In this document: positions 55,811-63,621 of the stretch, one piece after another
Layout: every line of letters starts with the position of its first letter
Position numbering within the stretch: position 1 is the stretch's first letter
Origin: Stutzerimonas stutzeri
GTDB lineage: Bacteria; Pseudomonadota; Gammaproteobacteria; Pseudomonadales; Pseudomonadaceae
DNA: 64,000 bases
Assembly (NCBI GenBank): GCA_002339675.1
Contig: DDKB01000014.1
Location: forward strand, 1-64,000
Direction of reading: 5' to 3'
Notes under the pieces: generated by a model
The model's input: the letters and a program-made list of their open reading frames with translations, nothing else
What the model was told of the DNA's origin: nothing
Databases searched by the model: none
Position numbers and translations under genes: made by a program

Positions 55811-56152
55811 TCAGTCCGGCTTGCCCTTGAGCAAATCAGCCAGGTTGGCGAACGCCTTGAAGGTCTCCTTCGGCCCCAGGTCGCTGCCTGGCCGGGCTTC
55901 GGCCTGGTACTGGTTGTCGGTGTAGCGCGAGTGCTCGTTGTCGTGGCAGTACAGGCAGAGCAGTTCCCAGTTCGACCCGTCTTCCGGATTGTTATCGTGG
56001 TTATGGTCCTTGTGATGGACCGTCAGCTCACTCAGGCGCTTGCCGGAAAACTCCCGGGCGCAGCGGCCGCAGACCCAGGGGTACATCTTTAGCGCCTTCT
56101 CGCGATAGCCCTGTTCGCGCTGGGCGTAGGGCGTGGTTGGCTTGCCGCTCAT
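55811..56152 (-). CDS. yajD: YajD-type HNH nuclease family protein
   Basis: A 113-aa HNH-fold protein. The zinc cysteines C-G-R-C (residues 28-31) and C-L-Y-C (66-69) frame H-H-K-D-H-N-H-D-N-N-P (46-56) and N-W-E-L-L, giving a complete HNH core. It resembles E. coli YajD, whose role is unknown; DNA nicking activity is presumed. AGGAGG lies nine bases before the ATG. It is followed in the opposite direction by the stress-protein gene. No toxin-immunity or restriction partner is visible. Confidence 0.87.
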   Translation of the reverse strand: MSGKPTTPYAQREQGYREKALKMYPWVCGRCAREFSGKRLSELTVHHKDHNHDNNPEDGSNWELLCLYCHDNEHSRYTDNQYQAEARPGSDLGPKETFKAFANLADLLKGKPD

Positions 56153-56181
56153 CGATTCTTTCCTCCTGATGCGTGGCGCGT

Positions 56182-56886
56182 TCAGCCGGCCAGGCCGACG
56201 TAGACGTTCTGCACGTCGTCGTGGGCGTCGATGGCGCTGAGGAAGGCCTCGACCTCTTCGAGTTGCGCATCGCTCAGGTTGGCGACCGGGTTCTTCGGCC
56301 GATAACCCAGGTGTGCCGACTGCACCGTGAAGCCCTGCTCGGGCAGTGCACGGCACACCACATCCATATCGGTGGCATCGCTGATGAACAGGGTTGCGCC
56401 GTCGTCGGCGGCTTCGAAATCCTGTGCACCGGCCTCGATCGCGGCCAGTTCCGGGTCGGCGTCCGCGGTCGCGGGTGCGGCTTCGATAAGCCCGCAATGC
56501 TCGAAGTCCCAGGCCACCGAGCCCGACGCGCCGAGCTGGCCCTTGCGGAACAGCACACGGATCTCGGCCACGGTGCGGTTGACGTTGTCGGTCAGGCACT
56601 CGACGATCACCGGCACCTGGTGCGGGGCGAAGCCCTCGTAGGTGGTGCGTTCGTAGTGGACGCCCTCGCCCAGCAGGCCGGCGCCTTTCTTGATCGCCCG
56701 TTCCAGGGTTTCGCGCGGCATCGAGGCCTTCTTCGCCTGTTCCACTACCAGCCGCAGGCGGGGGTTCATGTCCGGGTCGGCACCGCTGCGGGCGGCAATC
56801 ATGATTTCCTTCGACAGCTTGCCGAATGTGCGGCCCTTGGCGTTGGCCGCGGCTTCCTTATGTTTCGCTTTCCACTGTGCGCCCAT
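56182..56886 (-). CDS. YebC/PmpR-family protein, YeeN-type paralogue
   Basis: A 234-aa member of the YebC/TACO1 family. The N-terminus M-G-A-Q-W-K-A-K-H-K-E is that of the YeeN branch rather than the M-A-G-H-S-K-W form of YebC next to ruvC. The three-domain layout, with G-R-T-F-G-K-L-S-K-E-I (about residues 18-28) and Y-E-G-F-A-P-H-Q-V-P-V-I-V-E (near 84-97), is complete. Family members have been described as transcription regulators and, more recently, as translation factors easing ribosome stalling at proline-rich sequences. Which applies here is open. Confidence 0.9.
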   Translation of the reverse strand: MGAQWKAKHKEAAANAKGRTFGKLSKEIMIAARSGADPDMNPRLRLVVEQAKKASMPRETLERAIKKGAGLLGEGVHYERTTYEGFAPHQVPVIVECLTDNVNRTVAEIRVLFRKGQLGASGSVAWDFEHCGLIEAAPATADADPELAAIEAGAQDFEAADDGATLFISDATDMDVVCRALPEQGFTVQSAHLGYRPKNPVANLSDAQLEEVEAFLSAIDAHDDVQNVYVGLAG

Positions 56887-57080
56887 GGTCGGTCTCGTGA
56901 GTCTGCTGGGGAATGAGTTTTGGTCCGGCGTCGATTCTAGCCGTTGCTGCGCTGGCAGGCACGGTCTTGGCGCGGCGCAGGGACCAGGCGCGACTGTATC
57001 GGGCATTTGCCGGCTGGCTGTATGTGTGCCGGCGCGGCCGGACCGGGCTTTAATGAGGTCTTTGCCTGGGGAGAAATGCC

Positions 57081-57977
57081 ATGGCGCCGAAAGACCTGTT
57101 GCTGGCCTTGGTCGTGATCCTCGTCTGGGGCATGAATTTCGTGGTGATTCGCATTGGCCTGGACGGCATACCGCCGATGCTGCTCGGCGGCCTGCGGTTC
57201 GCCCTGGCGGCCTTTCCGGCGGTGCTCTTCGTCAAGCGCCCGCAGATGCCGCTGCGCTGGCTGCTGGCCTATGGCGCGACCATTTCCCTGGGGCAGTTCG
57301 CCTTTCTGTTCTCTGCGATGAAGGTCGGCATGCCGGCCGGGCTGGCATCGCTGGTGCTGCAGTCGCAGGCCTTCTTCACCCTGTTTTTCGCGGTACTGTT
57401 CCTCGGAGAGCGCCTGCGGGCGAGCAACCTGATGGGGCTGGTCATCGCCGCCGGGGGCTTGCTGCTGATCGGCCTGCAGGGCGACCACAGCATGACCCTG
57501 GCCGGCTTCGTGCTGACCCTGTGCGCAGCGTCCATGTGGGCGCTGGGCAATGTGGTGACGCGCAAGGTAGGGAAAGTGAACCTGGTCGGCCTGGTGGTCT
57601 GGGGCAGCCTGGTCCCGCCCGTCCCGTTCTTCCTGCTGTCCGCATGGCTGGAGGGGCCCCGGGAGGTCGAGCAGGCGCTGCGCGGAATCGGCCTCGACTC
57701 GGTACTGGTGCTGGTCTACCTCGCCTTTGGCGCGACGATTCTCGGCTATGGCCTGTGGAGCCGGCTGTTATCGCGCTACCCAGCCAATACCGTGGCGCCG
57801 TTTTCACTGCTGGTGCCGGTGGTCGGGCTGACCTCTGCGGCGCTGCTGCTGGACGAGCACCTCGGCCCCCTGCAGGCGGTCGGCGCGCTGCTGGTCATGC
57901 TCGGGTTGCTGGTCAACGTCGGCGGCGGCTGGCTGGTCGGCCGCCTGCGCATGGCGTTTGGTGGCGCGTCGGCCTGA
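57081..57977 (+). CDS. eamA: EamA-type DMT-superfamily exporter
   Basis: A 298-aa inner-membrane protein with ten transmembrane helices in two EamA repeats. The sequence follows E. coli EamA (YdeD) closely at the N-terminus, with V-W-G-M-N-F-V-V-I (about residues 15-23) and G-M-P-A-G-L-A-S-L-V-L-Q (near 83-94). That protein exports O-acetylserine and cysteine. The same substrate is likely but not certain; other DMT exporters carry other amino acids. GGGGAGAAAT precedes the ATG. Confidence 0.86.
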   Translation: MAPKDLLLALVVILVWGMNFVVIRIGLDGIPPMLLGGLRFALAAFPAVLFVKRPQMPLRWLLAYGATISLGQFAFLFSAMKVGMPAGLASLVLQSQAFFTLFFAVLFLGERLRASNLMGLVIAAGGLLLIGLQGDHSMTLAGFVLTLCAASMWALGNVVTRKVGKVNLVGLVVWGSLVPPVPFFLLSAWLEGPREVEQALRGIGLDSVLVLVYLAFGATILGYGLWSRLLSRYPANTVAPFSLLVPVVGLTSAALLLDEHLGPLQAVGALLVMLGLLVNVGGGWLVGRLRMAFGGASA

Positions 57978-57982
57978 CAGCA

Positions 57983-58016
57983 CAACGCCCCGCACCGGGA
58001 CCCGGGCGGGGCGTTG
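57983..58016. terminator. Bidirectional hairpin between eamA and the small basic protein gene
   Basis: CAACGCCCCGC (57983-57993) pairs perfectly with GCGGGGCGTTG (58006-58016). The two genes are convergent, so it probably blocks read-through from both sides, though no T-run is present. Confidence 0.6.
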
Positions 58017-58027
58017 CGGGCGGCCTG

Positions 58028-58159
58028 TCAGCGGGCGGCGTGGCTGCCCAGCAGCGGCGTGGCGCCGTTGGCTTTATCACGTTTGGCCGCGCGTTTCTCC
58101 TGCGCGGTCTTGAGCGGCTTCTTCTTGGCGTTCTTTTTTGTGTCCATACCCTTGCTCAT
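58028..58159 (-). CDS. Small lysine-rich protein of unknown function
   Basis: A 43-aa very basic protein: M-S-K-G-M-D-T-K-K-N-A-K-K-K-P-L-K-T, then Q-E-K-R-A-A-K-R-D-K, then a neutral tail. GAGG lies eight bases before the ATG. The frame is open further upstream to 58264, but that part looks non-coding. Similar short Lys/Ala-rich proteins occur in pseudomonads. Nucleic-acid or ribosome binding is possible from its charge only. Medium confidence that it is translated. Confidence 0.6.
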   Translation of the reverse strand: MSKGMDTKKNAKKKPLKTAQEKRAAKRDKANGATPLLGSHAAR

Positions 58160-58330
58160 GGTGTCGCCTCGCGTATCTGGATGGCTGGTCGGTGCATCCT
58201 TGCGTGGGTCTGCTCTGTGGCCTGGGCACCTCGGCGGTGAGCGTCGAAAAGACGGGCTGATCAATGTGAGACTACGCCTGATCGCATGGGCTGGATAGCG
58301 GCGCGTCGCCCCGCGCCGCCGCCATGACGG

Positions 58331-60253
58331 TCAGACCCGAAATCGTCCGATCATCGTCTGCAGCTCGCCGCCCAGCCGGGCCAGTTCCGCCGTTGATGCC
58401 GCGGTTTCCCGCGCCGCTTCGGCAGACTGGTCGGCCACGTCGCGCACGCTCAACACGCTGCGGTTGATTTCCTCGGCCACCGAACTCTGCTGCTCGGCGG
58501 CGGTGGCGATCTGCTGGTTCATCGCCTGGATCACCGAGACCGTCTCGGTGATCGCCTGCAGTTCCTGGCCGACGTCGCGCGCCAGTGCCACGGTCTCGAC
58601 CGCCAGGCCGCTGCTGCTGTCCATCATCCCGGATGCGGTGCGGGCGCCTTTCTGCAGCGTGCCGATCAAGGCTTCGATCTGTGCCGTCGATTGTTGGGTG
58701 CGCTGGGCCAGCCCGCGTACCTCGTCGGCGACCACGGCGAAGCCTCGTCCCGCATCCCCGGCGCGTGCGGCCTCGATGGCGGCGTTCAGGGCCAGCAGGT
58801 TGGTCTGCTCGGCGATCCCGTTGATCACGGTCAGCACCGTGCTGATGTTGTCGGTCTCCTGGTTCAGCTGGCTCATGGCCTGGGCCGACAGGGTAACCTC
58901 GCTGGACAGCCGGTCGATCTGCGCCAGGGCGCGCTGGACCACGGCGTTGCCTTTCGCCGCCTGGGCGTCGGCGCGCTGGGCGGCACTGGAGGCCTCCTCC
59001 GCACTTCGCGCCACCTCCTGAACGGTCGCGGTCATCTGGTGCATGGCGGTAGCGACCTGGTCGGTTTCCTGGCGCTGGCTGTTGACCCCGGCACTGGTCT
59101 GCTCGGTGACGGCCGACAGCTCCTCGGAGGCGGTGGCCAGCTGGGTGGTGATCGCGCCGATGCGCCCGATCAGCGCGTGCAGGTTGCCGCGGGTCTTGGC
59201 CAGCGCCTGCAGCAACAGGCCGAACTCGTCGCGGCGTTCGTTCAGGTCCTGGCCGGTCATGTCACCGGCGCCGATGCGCTCGGCCATCCGTACCGCCTGG
59301 TTCAGCGGCTGAACGATCTGGCGGACGATCAGCACGCTGACCAGCATGCCCAGCAGGATCGCCAGCAGGGTCACGCCCACGACTTGCAGCTTTTTGCTGC
59401 GTGCCTCCGCGGTGCGCTTCTCGGTCTGGCTGGCGATGATGCCCTGGGCCTGTTCGTAGAGCGTGGCGAAGATCGTTTCCATTTCCTGTCGCGCCTGTTG
59501 CTGCTCGGCTACCAGCGGCGGCAGCTTCTTGACCAGCTCGACATATTCGGTGGCGCTGGCCTTGAGTACCTGCAGGCTGGCGGCCTGCGGGCCGATGAGT
59601 TCTTCTTCCAGCGGAGCGATGGCCGCATTGAGCGCATCGAACTGGGCGTTCAGCGCCTGCAGCGCTGGCTCGGATTCGTCCATGAGGTAGCCGCGCACGG
59701 TGAACCGCAACAGGCGGTTCTGCTTGGACAGTGCCGTGGTGAGCAGGGCGATGCCGGCGATATCGCTGGTCGGATGCAGCACCGGGTTGCCCGGCACCCC
59801 GTGCCAGCGCCGCTCCAGATCTGCGATCAGCTTGTCGGTGGTGTTGCCTGCGTCGACCCAGTTGGCCCGGGTCTGCTGCTTTAGTTCACGCAGCGCGGCC
59901 AGCCTGTCGAATGCGCTCTGGTAGCGGCGCGCCTGCTCGGCGATGGTCTGGAGGTACTGGCGGCTCTGGGCTTCGACGAAGCCGTCCTGCTCGCGGTCGA
60001 CGGTGGTGACGATGTCCTTGACCGCATCGGCCACCCGGCTGACGTAGCGGGTGTCGCCGCGTTCTTCGAAGCGCACCTGCGCGTAGCGGATCTCGTTGGC
60101 GTTGTTGAGCAGGCGCTGGGCGATTTCAGCCTTGTCGCTGCGCGACACCAGCGCGTCCATGCTGAACACGCCGATCACGGCCACCAGAACGGTCAGAAAC
60201 AGCACGGCGGCGAAGCCGAGCGCCAGCTTGTGGCTGACCTTGAGATTTTTCAT
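58331..60253 (-). CDS. Methyl-accepting chemotaxis protein with helical sensor domain
   Basis: A 640-aa transmembrane chemoreceptor. TM1 is at about residues 10-35. A long all-helical periplasmic region (about 40-285), compatible with the helical bimodular (HBM) fold, contains F-T-V-R-G-Y-L-M-D. TM2 is at about 290-312, followed by HAMP (to about 365) and a cytoplasmic signalling domain with the hairpin tip I-A-E-Q-T-N-L-L-A-L-N-A-A-I-E-A-A-R-A-G-D. HBM receptors of pseudomonads sense TCA-cycle acids and other small acids; the ligand here is unknown. The start at 60253 follows GAGGA; upstream frame codons are not supported. Confidence 0.92.
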   Translation of the reverse strand: MKNLKVSHKLALGFAAVLFLTVLVAVIGVFSMDALVSRSDKAEIAQRLLNNANEIRYAQVRFEERGDTRYVSRVADAVKDIVTTVDREQDGFVEAQSRQYLQTIAEQARRYQSAFDRLAALRELKQQTRANWVDAGNTTDKLIADLERRWHGVPGNPVLHPTSDIAGIALLTTALSKQNRLLRFTVRGYLMDESEPALQALNAQFDALNAAIAPLEEELIGPQAASLQVLKASATEYVELVKKLPPLVAEQQQARQEMETIFATLYEQAQGIIASQTEKRTAEARSKKLQVVGVTLLAILLGMLVSVLIVRQIVQPLNQAVRMAERIGAGDMTGQDLNERRDEFGLLLQALAKTRGNLHALIGRIGAITTQLATASEELSAVTEQTSAGVNSQRQETDQVATAMHQMTATVQEVARSAEEASSAAQRADAQAAKGNAVVQRALAQIDRLSSEVTLSAQAMSQLNQETDNISTVLTVINGIAEQTNLLALNAAIEAARAGDAGRGFAVVADEVRGLAQRTQQSTAQIEALIGTLQKGARTASGMMDSSSGLAVETVALARDVGQELQAITETVSVIQAMNQQIATAAEQQSSVAEEINRSVLSVRDVADQSAEAARETAASTAELARLGGELQTMIGRFRV

Positions 60254-60366
60254 TGTTGTGTCCTCAAGCGGGCAGGGAGACGATAAGTGGTAGTACCACA
60301 TCGACTGATTCTGCCCGAACTTGAGGATGTTGTCTGATGACATTGCGTGGCCACGCGGGCCGCCTG

Positions 60367-60684
60367 CTAGCGTTTGTGGCGTTGCGCCTGTATCTCCGGC
60401 AGGTCCCGCCGGCGCAGGTAGACCAGCAGTGGCTCGCTGATGCCGAGGCGGTCATTGACGTTCTGCGCGAGCAGCAGCGCCAGCCGTTCACGGCGCAGGC
60501 TCATCAGGTCACCGTCCGCTGTCCAGACGAATTCGCTGGCGGGGGTGATGCTGGCCTCGACGACGTCCATGCCGAACGCGTCCTCGCTGAAGCGCACAAT
60601 GTGCCGGGCGGCCTTGCCGTGGTAGCCGACGAAGCCCCGCAGTTGCTCGGCGGCGTTGCAGATGTCGTTGGAAGTGATGCTCAT
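60367..60684 (-). CDS. Conserved hypothetical protein
   Basis: A 105-aa soluble protein (M-S-I-T-S-N-D-I-C-N-A-A-E-Q-L-R-G-F-V-G at its start). I recognise no domain. It is predicted mixed alpha/beta, with C-terminal L-L-V-Y-L-R-R-R-D-L-P-E-I. The frame, codon use (G/C in third positions) and the compact sequence argue that it is real; the open frame continues upstream into the MOSC gene as a shadow. It lies upstream of the chemoreceptor on the same strand. No function is proposed. Confidence 0.75.
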   Translation of the reverse strand: MSITSNDICNAAEQLRGFVGYHGKAARHIVRFSEDAFGMDVVEASITPASEFVWTADGDLMSLRRERLALLLAQNVNDRLGISEPLLVYLRRRDLPEIQAQRHKR

Positions 60685-60830
60685 GTAGACCCTCGCGTCG
60701 GATGGCGGATGCTGAACACGCAGGGCAGCGGCCACCTGGCCGGCGGGCCCTTCTGCGAGGGCGCTCGATGCGGCGGCATTGTGCGCAGTGGCGGCAGGCT
60801 TGAACAGCGACAGGTCGCCGCCGCCAACCA

Positions 60831-61529
60831 TTAGAACAGGCTGCCCTGGTCGCGCTGGCGCCGCCTGGCGTCGAGACGTGCGCGCAGCCGCGTGCGGTAT
60901 TCGGTCGCCAGGGGTGGCAGCGCCTGGAGCCAGTCGAGGGTCGCCGCGTCGGCCGCCTCGTCGAGGACGACTCGCCAGACGCGCAGCACGCTGGCGTCCG
61001 GCCAGGGGCGTTCGAGTAACTGCAAGGTCGCGCCCGGGGCGACGCGGCCGGGCTCCAGGGTGCGATACAGCCAGCCGGTGCGGCCGCTGTGCGCCAGTTG
61101 CCGCGCCAGACCACGAACGCCATGCCGCCGGTCGAGGTTGGCGCAGGGTGAGCGCGGCTGGCTGAGCTCGATGAGCGCATCGCCCAGCCGGTAGCGATCG
61201 CCGATGCACGCCTGAGCCTCGCTCAGGCCGAGGGTCGACAGGTTCTCACCGAAGGCGCCCGGCACCAGCTGTTGCAGTTGTGGGTAGAGGCGATGCCAGT
61301 GGCGGTAGTGCTCGGCGGGGTAATGGCAGAGGCTGCGGTCGGGGCCGCCATGGAAGCGACGGTCCGCGACCCGGTCGCCGCGCAGGCCGTCCCGGTCGAG
61401 CCAGACCGGTTCTTCGGCGCGCTGCTTGTCCATCGCCGAAGGCTTGCCGGTGAGGGGCAGGGCCAGCAGTGCGTCACGCCGAAAGGGGCCGTCGATCGGC
61501 CAGCTGGCGTCCGGCGGCGTCAGGCTCAT
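60831..61529 (-). CDS. MOSC-domain protein (YiiM-like)
   Basis: A 232-aa protein with a MOSC (molybdenum cofactor sulfurase C-terminal) domain and a 3-alpha C-terminal extension, as in YiiM. D-G-L-R-G-D-R-V-A-D-R-R-F-H-G-G (about residues 47-62), F-G-E-N-L (near 93) and the conserved cysteine in Q-P-R-S-P-C-A-N-L (near 129) are visible. Related enzymes reduce N-hydroxylated compounds with molybdenum cofactor. Its start overlaps a small upstream gene by four bases. Confidence 0.9.
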   Translation of the reverse strand: MSLTPPDASWPIDGPFRRDALLALPLTGKPSAMDKQRAEEPVWLDRDGLRGDRVADRRFHGGPDRSLCHYPAEHYRHWHRLYPQLQQLVPGAFGENLSTLGLSEAQACIGDRYRLGDALIELSQPRSPCANLDRRHGVRGLARQLAHSGRTGWLYRTLEPGRVAPGATLQLLERPWPDASVLRVWRVVLDEAADAATLDWLQALPPLATEYRTRLRARLDARRRQRDQGSLF

Positions 61530-61714
61530 GGGGCGTCCAGGTCGGCCAGTGCACGGCGCACCATGGCGGCGTATTCGGGTGGGCTTAGCTGGTACAGCTC
61601 GGTGGCAACCCAGGCTAGCCAGCGCGGGCCGAGCACCGTTTTGCGCTCGAGCAGGCGCCGCGCCTCGGCGGTGGCCCGTTCGGCGTTGTGTTGGTGGAAG
61701 TCGGCTCGGGACAT
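61526..61714 (-). CDS. Small conserved helical protein
   Basis: A 62-aa protein predicted to be mainly helical (H-N-A-E-R-A-T-A-E-A-R-R-L-L-E-R and L-S-P-P-E-Y-A-A-M-V-R-R-A-L). The ATGA overlap with the MOSC gene and a GAGAG upstream of the ATG suggest that the two are translated together. Function unknown. Confidence 0.72.
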   Translation of the reverse strand: MSRADFHQHNAERATAEARRLLERKTVLGPRWLAWVATELYQLSPPEYAAMVRRALADLDAP

Positions 61715-61837
61715 CGGGGGGCTCTCTCGACGGGGCAGCCGATTCTAAAGGATGTCGCGGCCCCGCGGCCGGCCGCGCTTGGTAATGGTGGTCGGCCGCG
61801 CTAGGCTCGCGGTTCAGTCGAAGAACGAGTGCCCAGC

Positions 61838-63334
61838 ATGCCGGGACCTGTGAATTTCAAGAACACGCTTTCCTCCCAGCGACCCCATGGTCGCCAGGAG
61901 GTCGAGACGTTGGCGAGCGCGGCGGATCTGGCCCGCCTGGTGGACCAGCTGGAGAGCGACCGCGGCCGCATCATCCACTCGGCTGCAGTGCGCCGGTTGC
62001 AGCAGAAGACCCAGGTATTCCCACTCGAGCGCAACGCGGCGGTGCGCAGTCGACTCACCCACTCACTGGAAGTGCAGCAGACCGGCCGGTTCATCGTCCG
62101 CACGCTCTACAAGCAGCTTGGTGAGCGCGCTGGCGACTACGGTCTCGACGGCCTGGAAGCGGCGCTGGAAAGCCTGGTGGAGATGGCCTGCCTGATGCAC
62201 GACATCGGCAACCCGCCGTTCGGGCACTTTGGTGAGTTCGCCATCGGCCAGTGGTTCGGGGGCCGGCTGCCTGCGCTGTTCGAACAGGCCGTCCCCGCCG
62301 GGCAGGGCGATGCCGCGCTGCGCGAGCGCATGCTGGCCGACCTGTCGCGTTTTGAGGGCAATGCCCAGGCGATTCGCGTGGTGGTCAGCCTGTCGCGGCT
62401 GAACCTGACCTACACCCAGACCGCCTGCCTGCTCAAGTATGTCCGGGTCGCCTATGCAGCGAAGCCGGTTGCGGGAGCGCCCGGCGCCTACCTGCAGCGC
62501 AAGCCCGGTTTCTACCTGTCCGAGGAGGCCTTCGTCGCCGAGTTGCGTGAGGCGCTGGGGTTGCAGCCCGGCACGCGGCACCCGCTGGCCTACATCATGG
62601 AGGCGGCGGACGACATCGCCTATTGCCTGGCCGACATCGAGGACTCGGTGGAGAAGGGCATCTTCAGCATCGAGCAACTCACCCAACTGCTGCTCACCCG
62701 GTTCGCCAGCCACGGCTCGCCCGACGAGCCGATCGCCGGCACCGGCCGCAGCTTTCGCGACATGGTGGCCTATGCCGAAGCGCGCGCGAACCGGGAACCG
62801 ATCAACCGGGTCGGCGAGTTCTTCATCTGGTTGCGCGTCAATCTGGTGCACCCGTTGGTGCAGCATGCTGCCGGGCAATTCATTGAGCACATCGAAGCGG
62901 TCTACCGGGGCACCCTCGACCGTGCCCTGCTGGAGGACGCGAGCCTGCCGAACGCCATCGTCCAGACTTTCAAGGACGTCGCGATGGAGCATGTCTTCTG
63001 CCATCGCGAGGTGGAAACGCTGCAGCTACAGGGTTATCGCATTCTGCAGGGCCTGCTGGATTTCTACACGCCGCTGCTGCGGGTCGCGCCGGATACCTTC
63101 CAGGCGTTGACCGAAGGCGGCTGCCGCACCGAGCCGCACCTGCAGATGCTCGCCCGGCGCCTGCCCAGCCAGCTGGTCAGGGCCTACCGCGAGGCGCTGG
63201 TCGCGCGCCCGCTGGCATCACCGGATGGCCAGCTCTGGGAGTTCTATTACCGCTGCCGGTTGCTGCAGGACGTCGTCAGCGGCATGACCGATCAGCTGGC
63301 GCAGGACGAATTCCGCACCCTGTCGGCGCTGTAA
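61838..63334 (+). CDS. dgt: Deoxyguanosinetriphosphate triphosphohydrolase
   Basis: A 498-aa HD-domain hydrolase of the type 1 dGTPase family, cutting dGTP to deoxyguanosine and tripolyphosphate. R-L-Q-Q-K-T-Q-V-F-P-L and R-S-R-L-T-H-S-L-E-V give the first His. M-A-C-L-M-H-D-I-G-N-P-P-F-G-H-F-G-E (about residues 115-132) is the HD motif, and E-A-A-D-D-I-A-Y (near 255) the distal Asp. Length equals that of the P. aeruginosa type 1 enzyme. The ATG at 61838 is preferred over an in-frame GTG. Such enzymes tune dNTP pools and can also limit phage replication in some species. Confidence 0.94.
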   Translation: MPGPVNFKNTLSSQRPHGRQEVETLASAADLARLVDQLESDRGRIIHSAAVRRLQQKTQVFPLERNAAVRSRLTHSLEVQQTGRFIVRTLYKQLGERAGDYGLDGLEAALESLVEMACLMHDIGNPPFGHFGEFAIGQWFGGRLPALFEQAVPAGQGDAALRERMLADLSRFEGNAQAIRVVVSLSRLNLTYTQTACLLKYVRVAYAAKPVAGAPGAYLQRKPGFYLSEEAFVAELREALGLQPGTRHPLAYIMEAADDIAYCLADIEDSVEKGIFSIEQLTQLLLTRFASHGSPDEPIAGTGRSFRDMVAYAEARANREPINRVGEFFIWLRVNLVHPLVQHAAGQFIEHIEAVYRGTLDRALLEDASLPNAIVQTFKDVAMEHVFCHREVETLQLQGYRILQGLLDFYTPLLRVAPDTFQALTEGGCRTEPHLQMLARRLPSQLVRAYREALVARPLASPDGQLWEFYYRCRLLQDVVSGMTDQLAQDEFRTLSAL

Positions 63335-63621
63335 CGGTCGCCCCCGATTGGTTCACCGGTCGGTTTGCTGGCATAAAGCTTGCTTTGTTTTGGTGCGCCT
63401 GGTCTGGCTGCTGCCCTCAAACGGCGCGGAAGACCGGCGCGTTATCCGCTCGCGGCTGCGCCAGTGCGCCGGTTTGACCGGGTCCACCCGGACCGGTCGA
63501 TCGTCACCAGCAGCCCGGCGGCCACAGGCGACGGCAGGTGAGCGTGGGCGCGTGACGCATGATGGTGCGCGAGCCGATCCTCATCGACCGTTTTGGTGCG
63601 TTTAGCCGCAGGAATGCAGTA
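63335..63621 (+). other. dgt-amt intergenic region with long amt leader
   Basis: About 290 bases with a sigma-54 type promoter near the dgt end (63369-63384) and three TGGTGC half-sites (63391, 63563 and 63594). No gene: the frame 63348-63605 has no ribosome binding site or recognisable feature. Confidence 0.55.
63369..63384 (+). promoter_or_regulatory. Sigma-54 (-24/-12) promoter of amt
   Basis: TGGCA (63369-63373), six bases, TTGCT (63380-63384) keeps the invariant GG and GC of RpoN promoters at the right spacing. It lies about 240 bases before the amt ATG. NtrC control is likely from what is known of ammonium transporter genes; TGGTGC half-sites of the NtrC consensus occur downstream, but no full inverted site was found. 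Confidence 0.65.

Noticed and set aside
55811..56152. HNH gene as a restriction or toxin component
   Set aside because: It is the widespread YajD type with no methylase, immunity or helicase partner.
61838..63334. dgt as part of a defence island with the SIR2 operon
   Set aside because: It is about 7 kb away with ordinary genes between and is the normal chromosomal dGTPase; no reason to group them.
63348..63605. 85-codon frame before amt
   Set aside because: Begins at the dgt stop region upstream of the sigma-54 promoter, lacks a ribosome binding site, composition unlike a protein.
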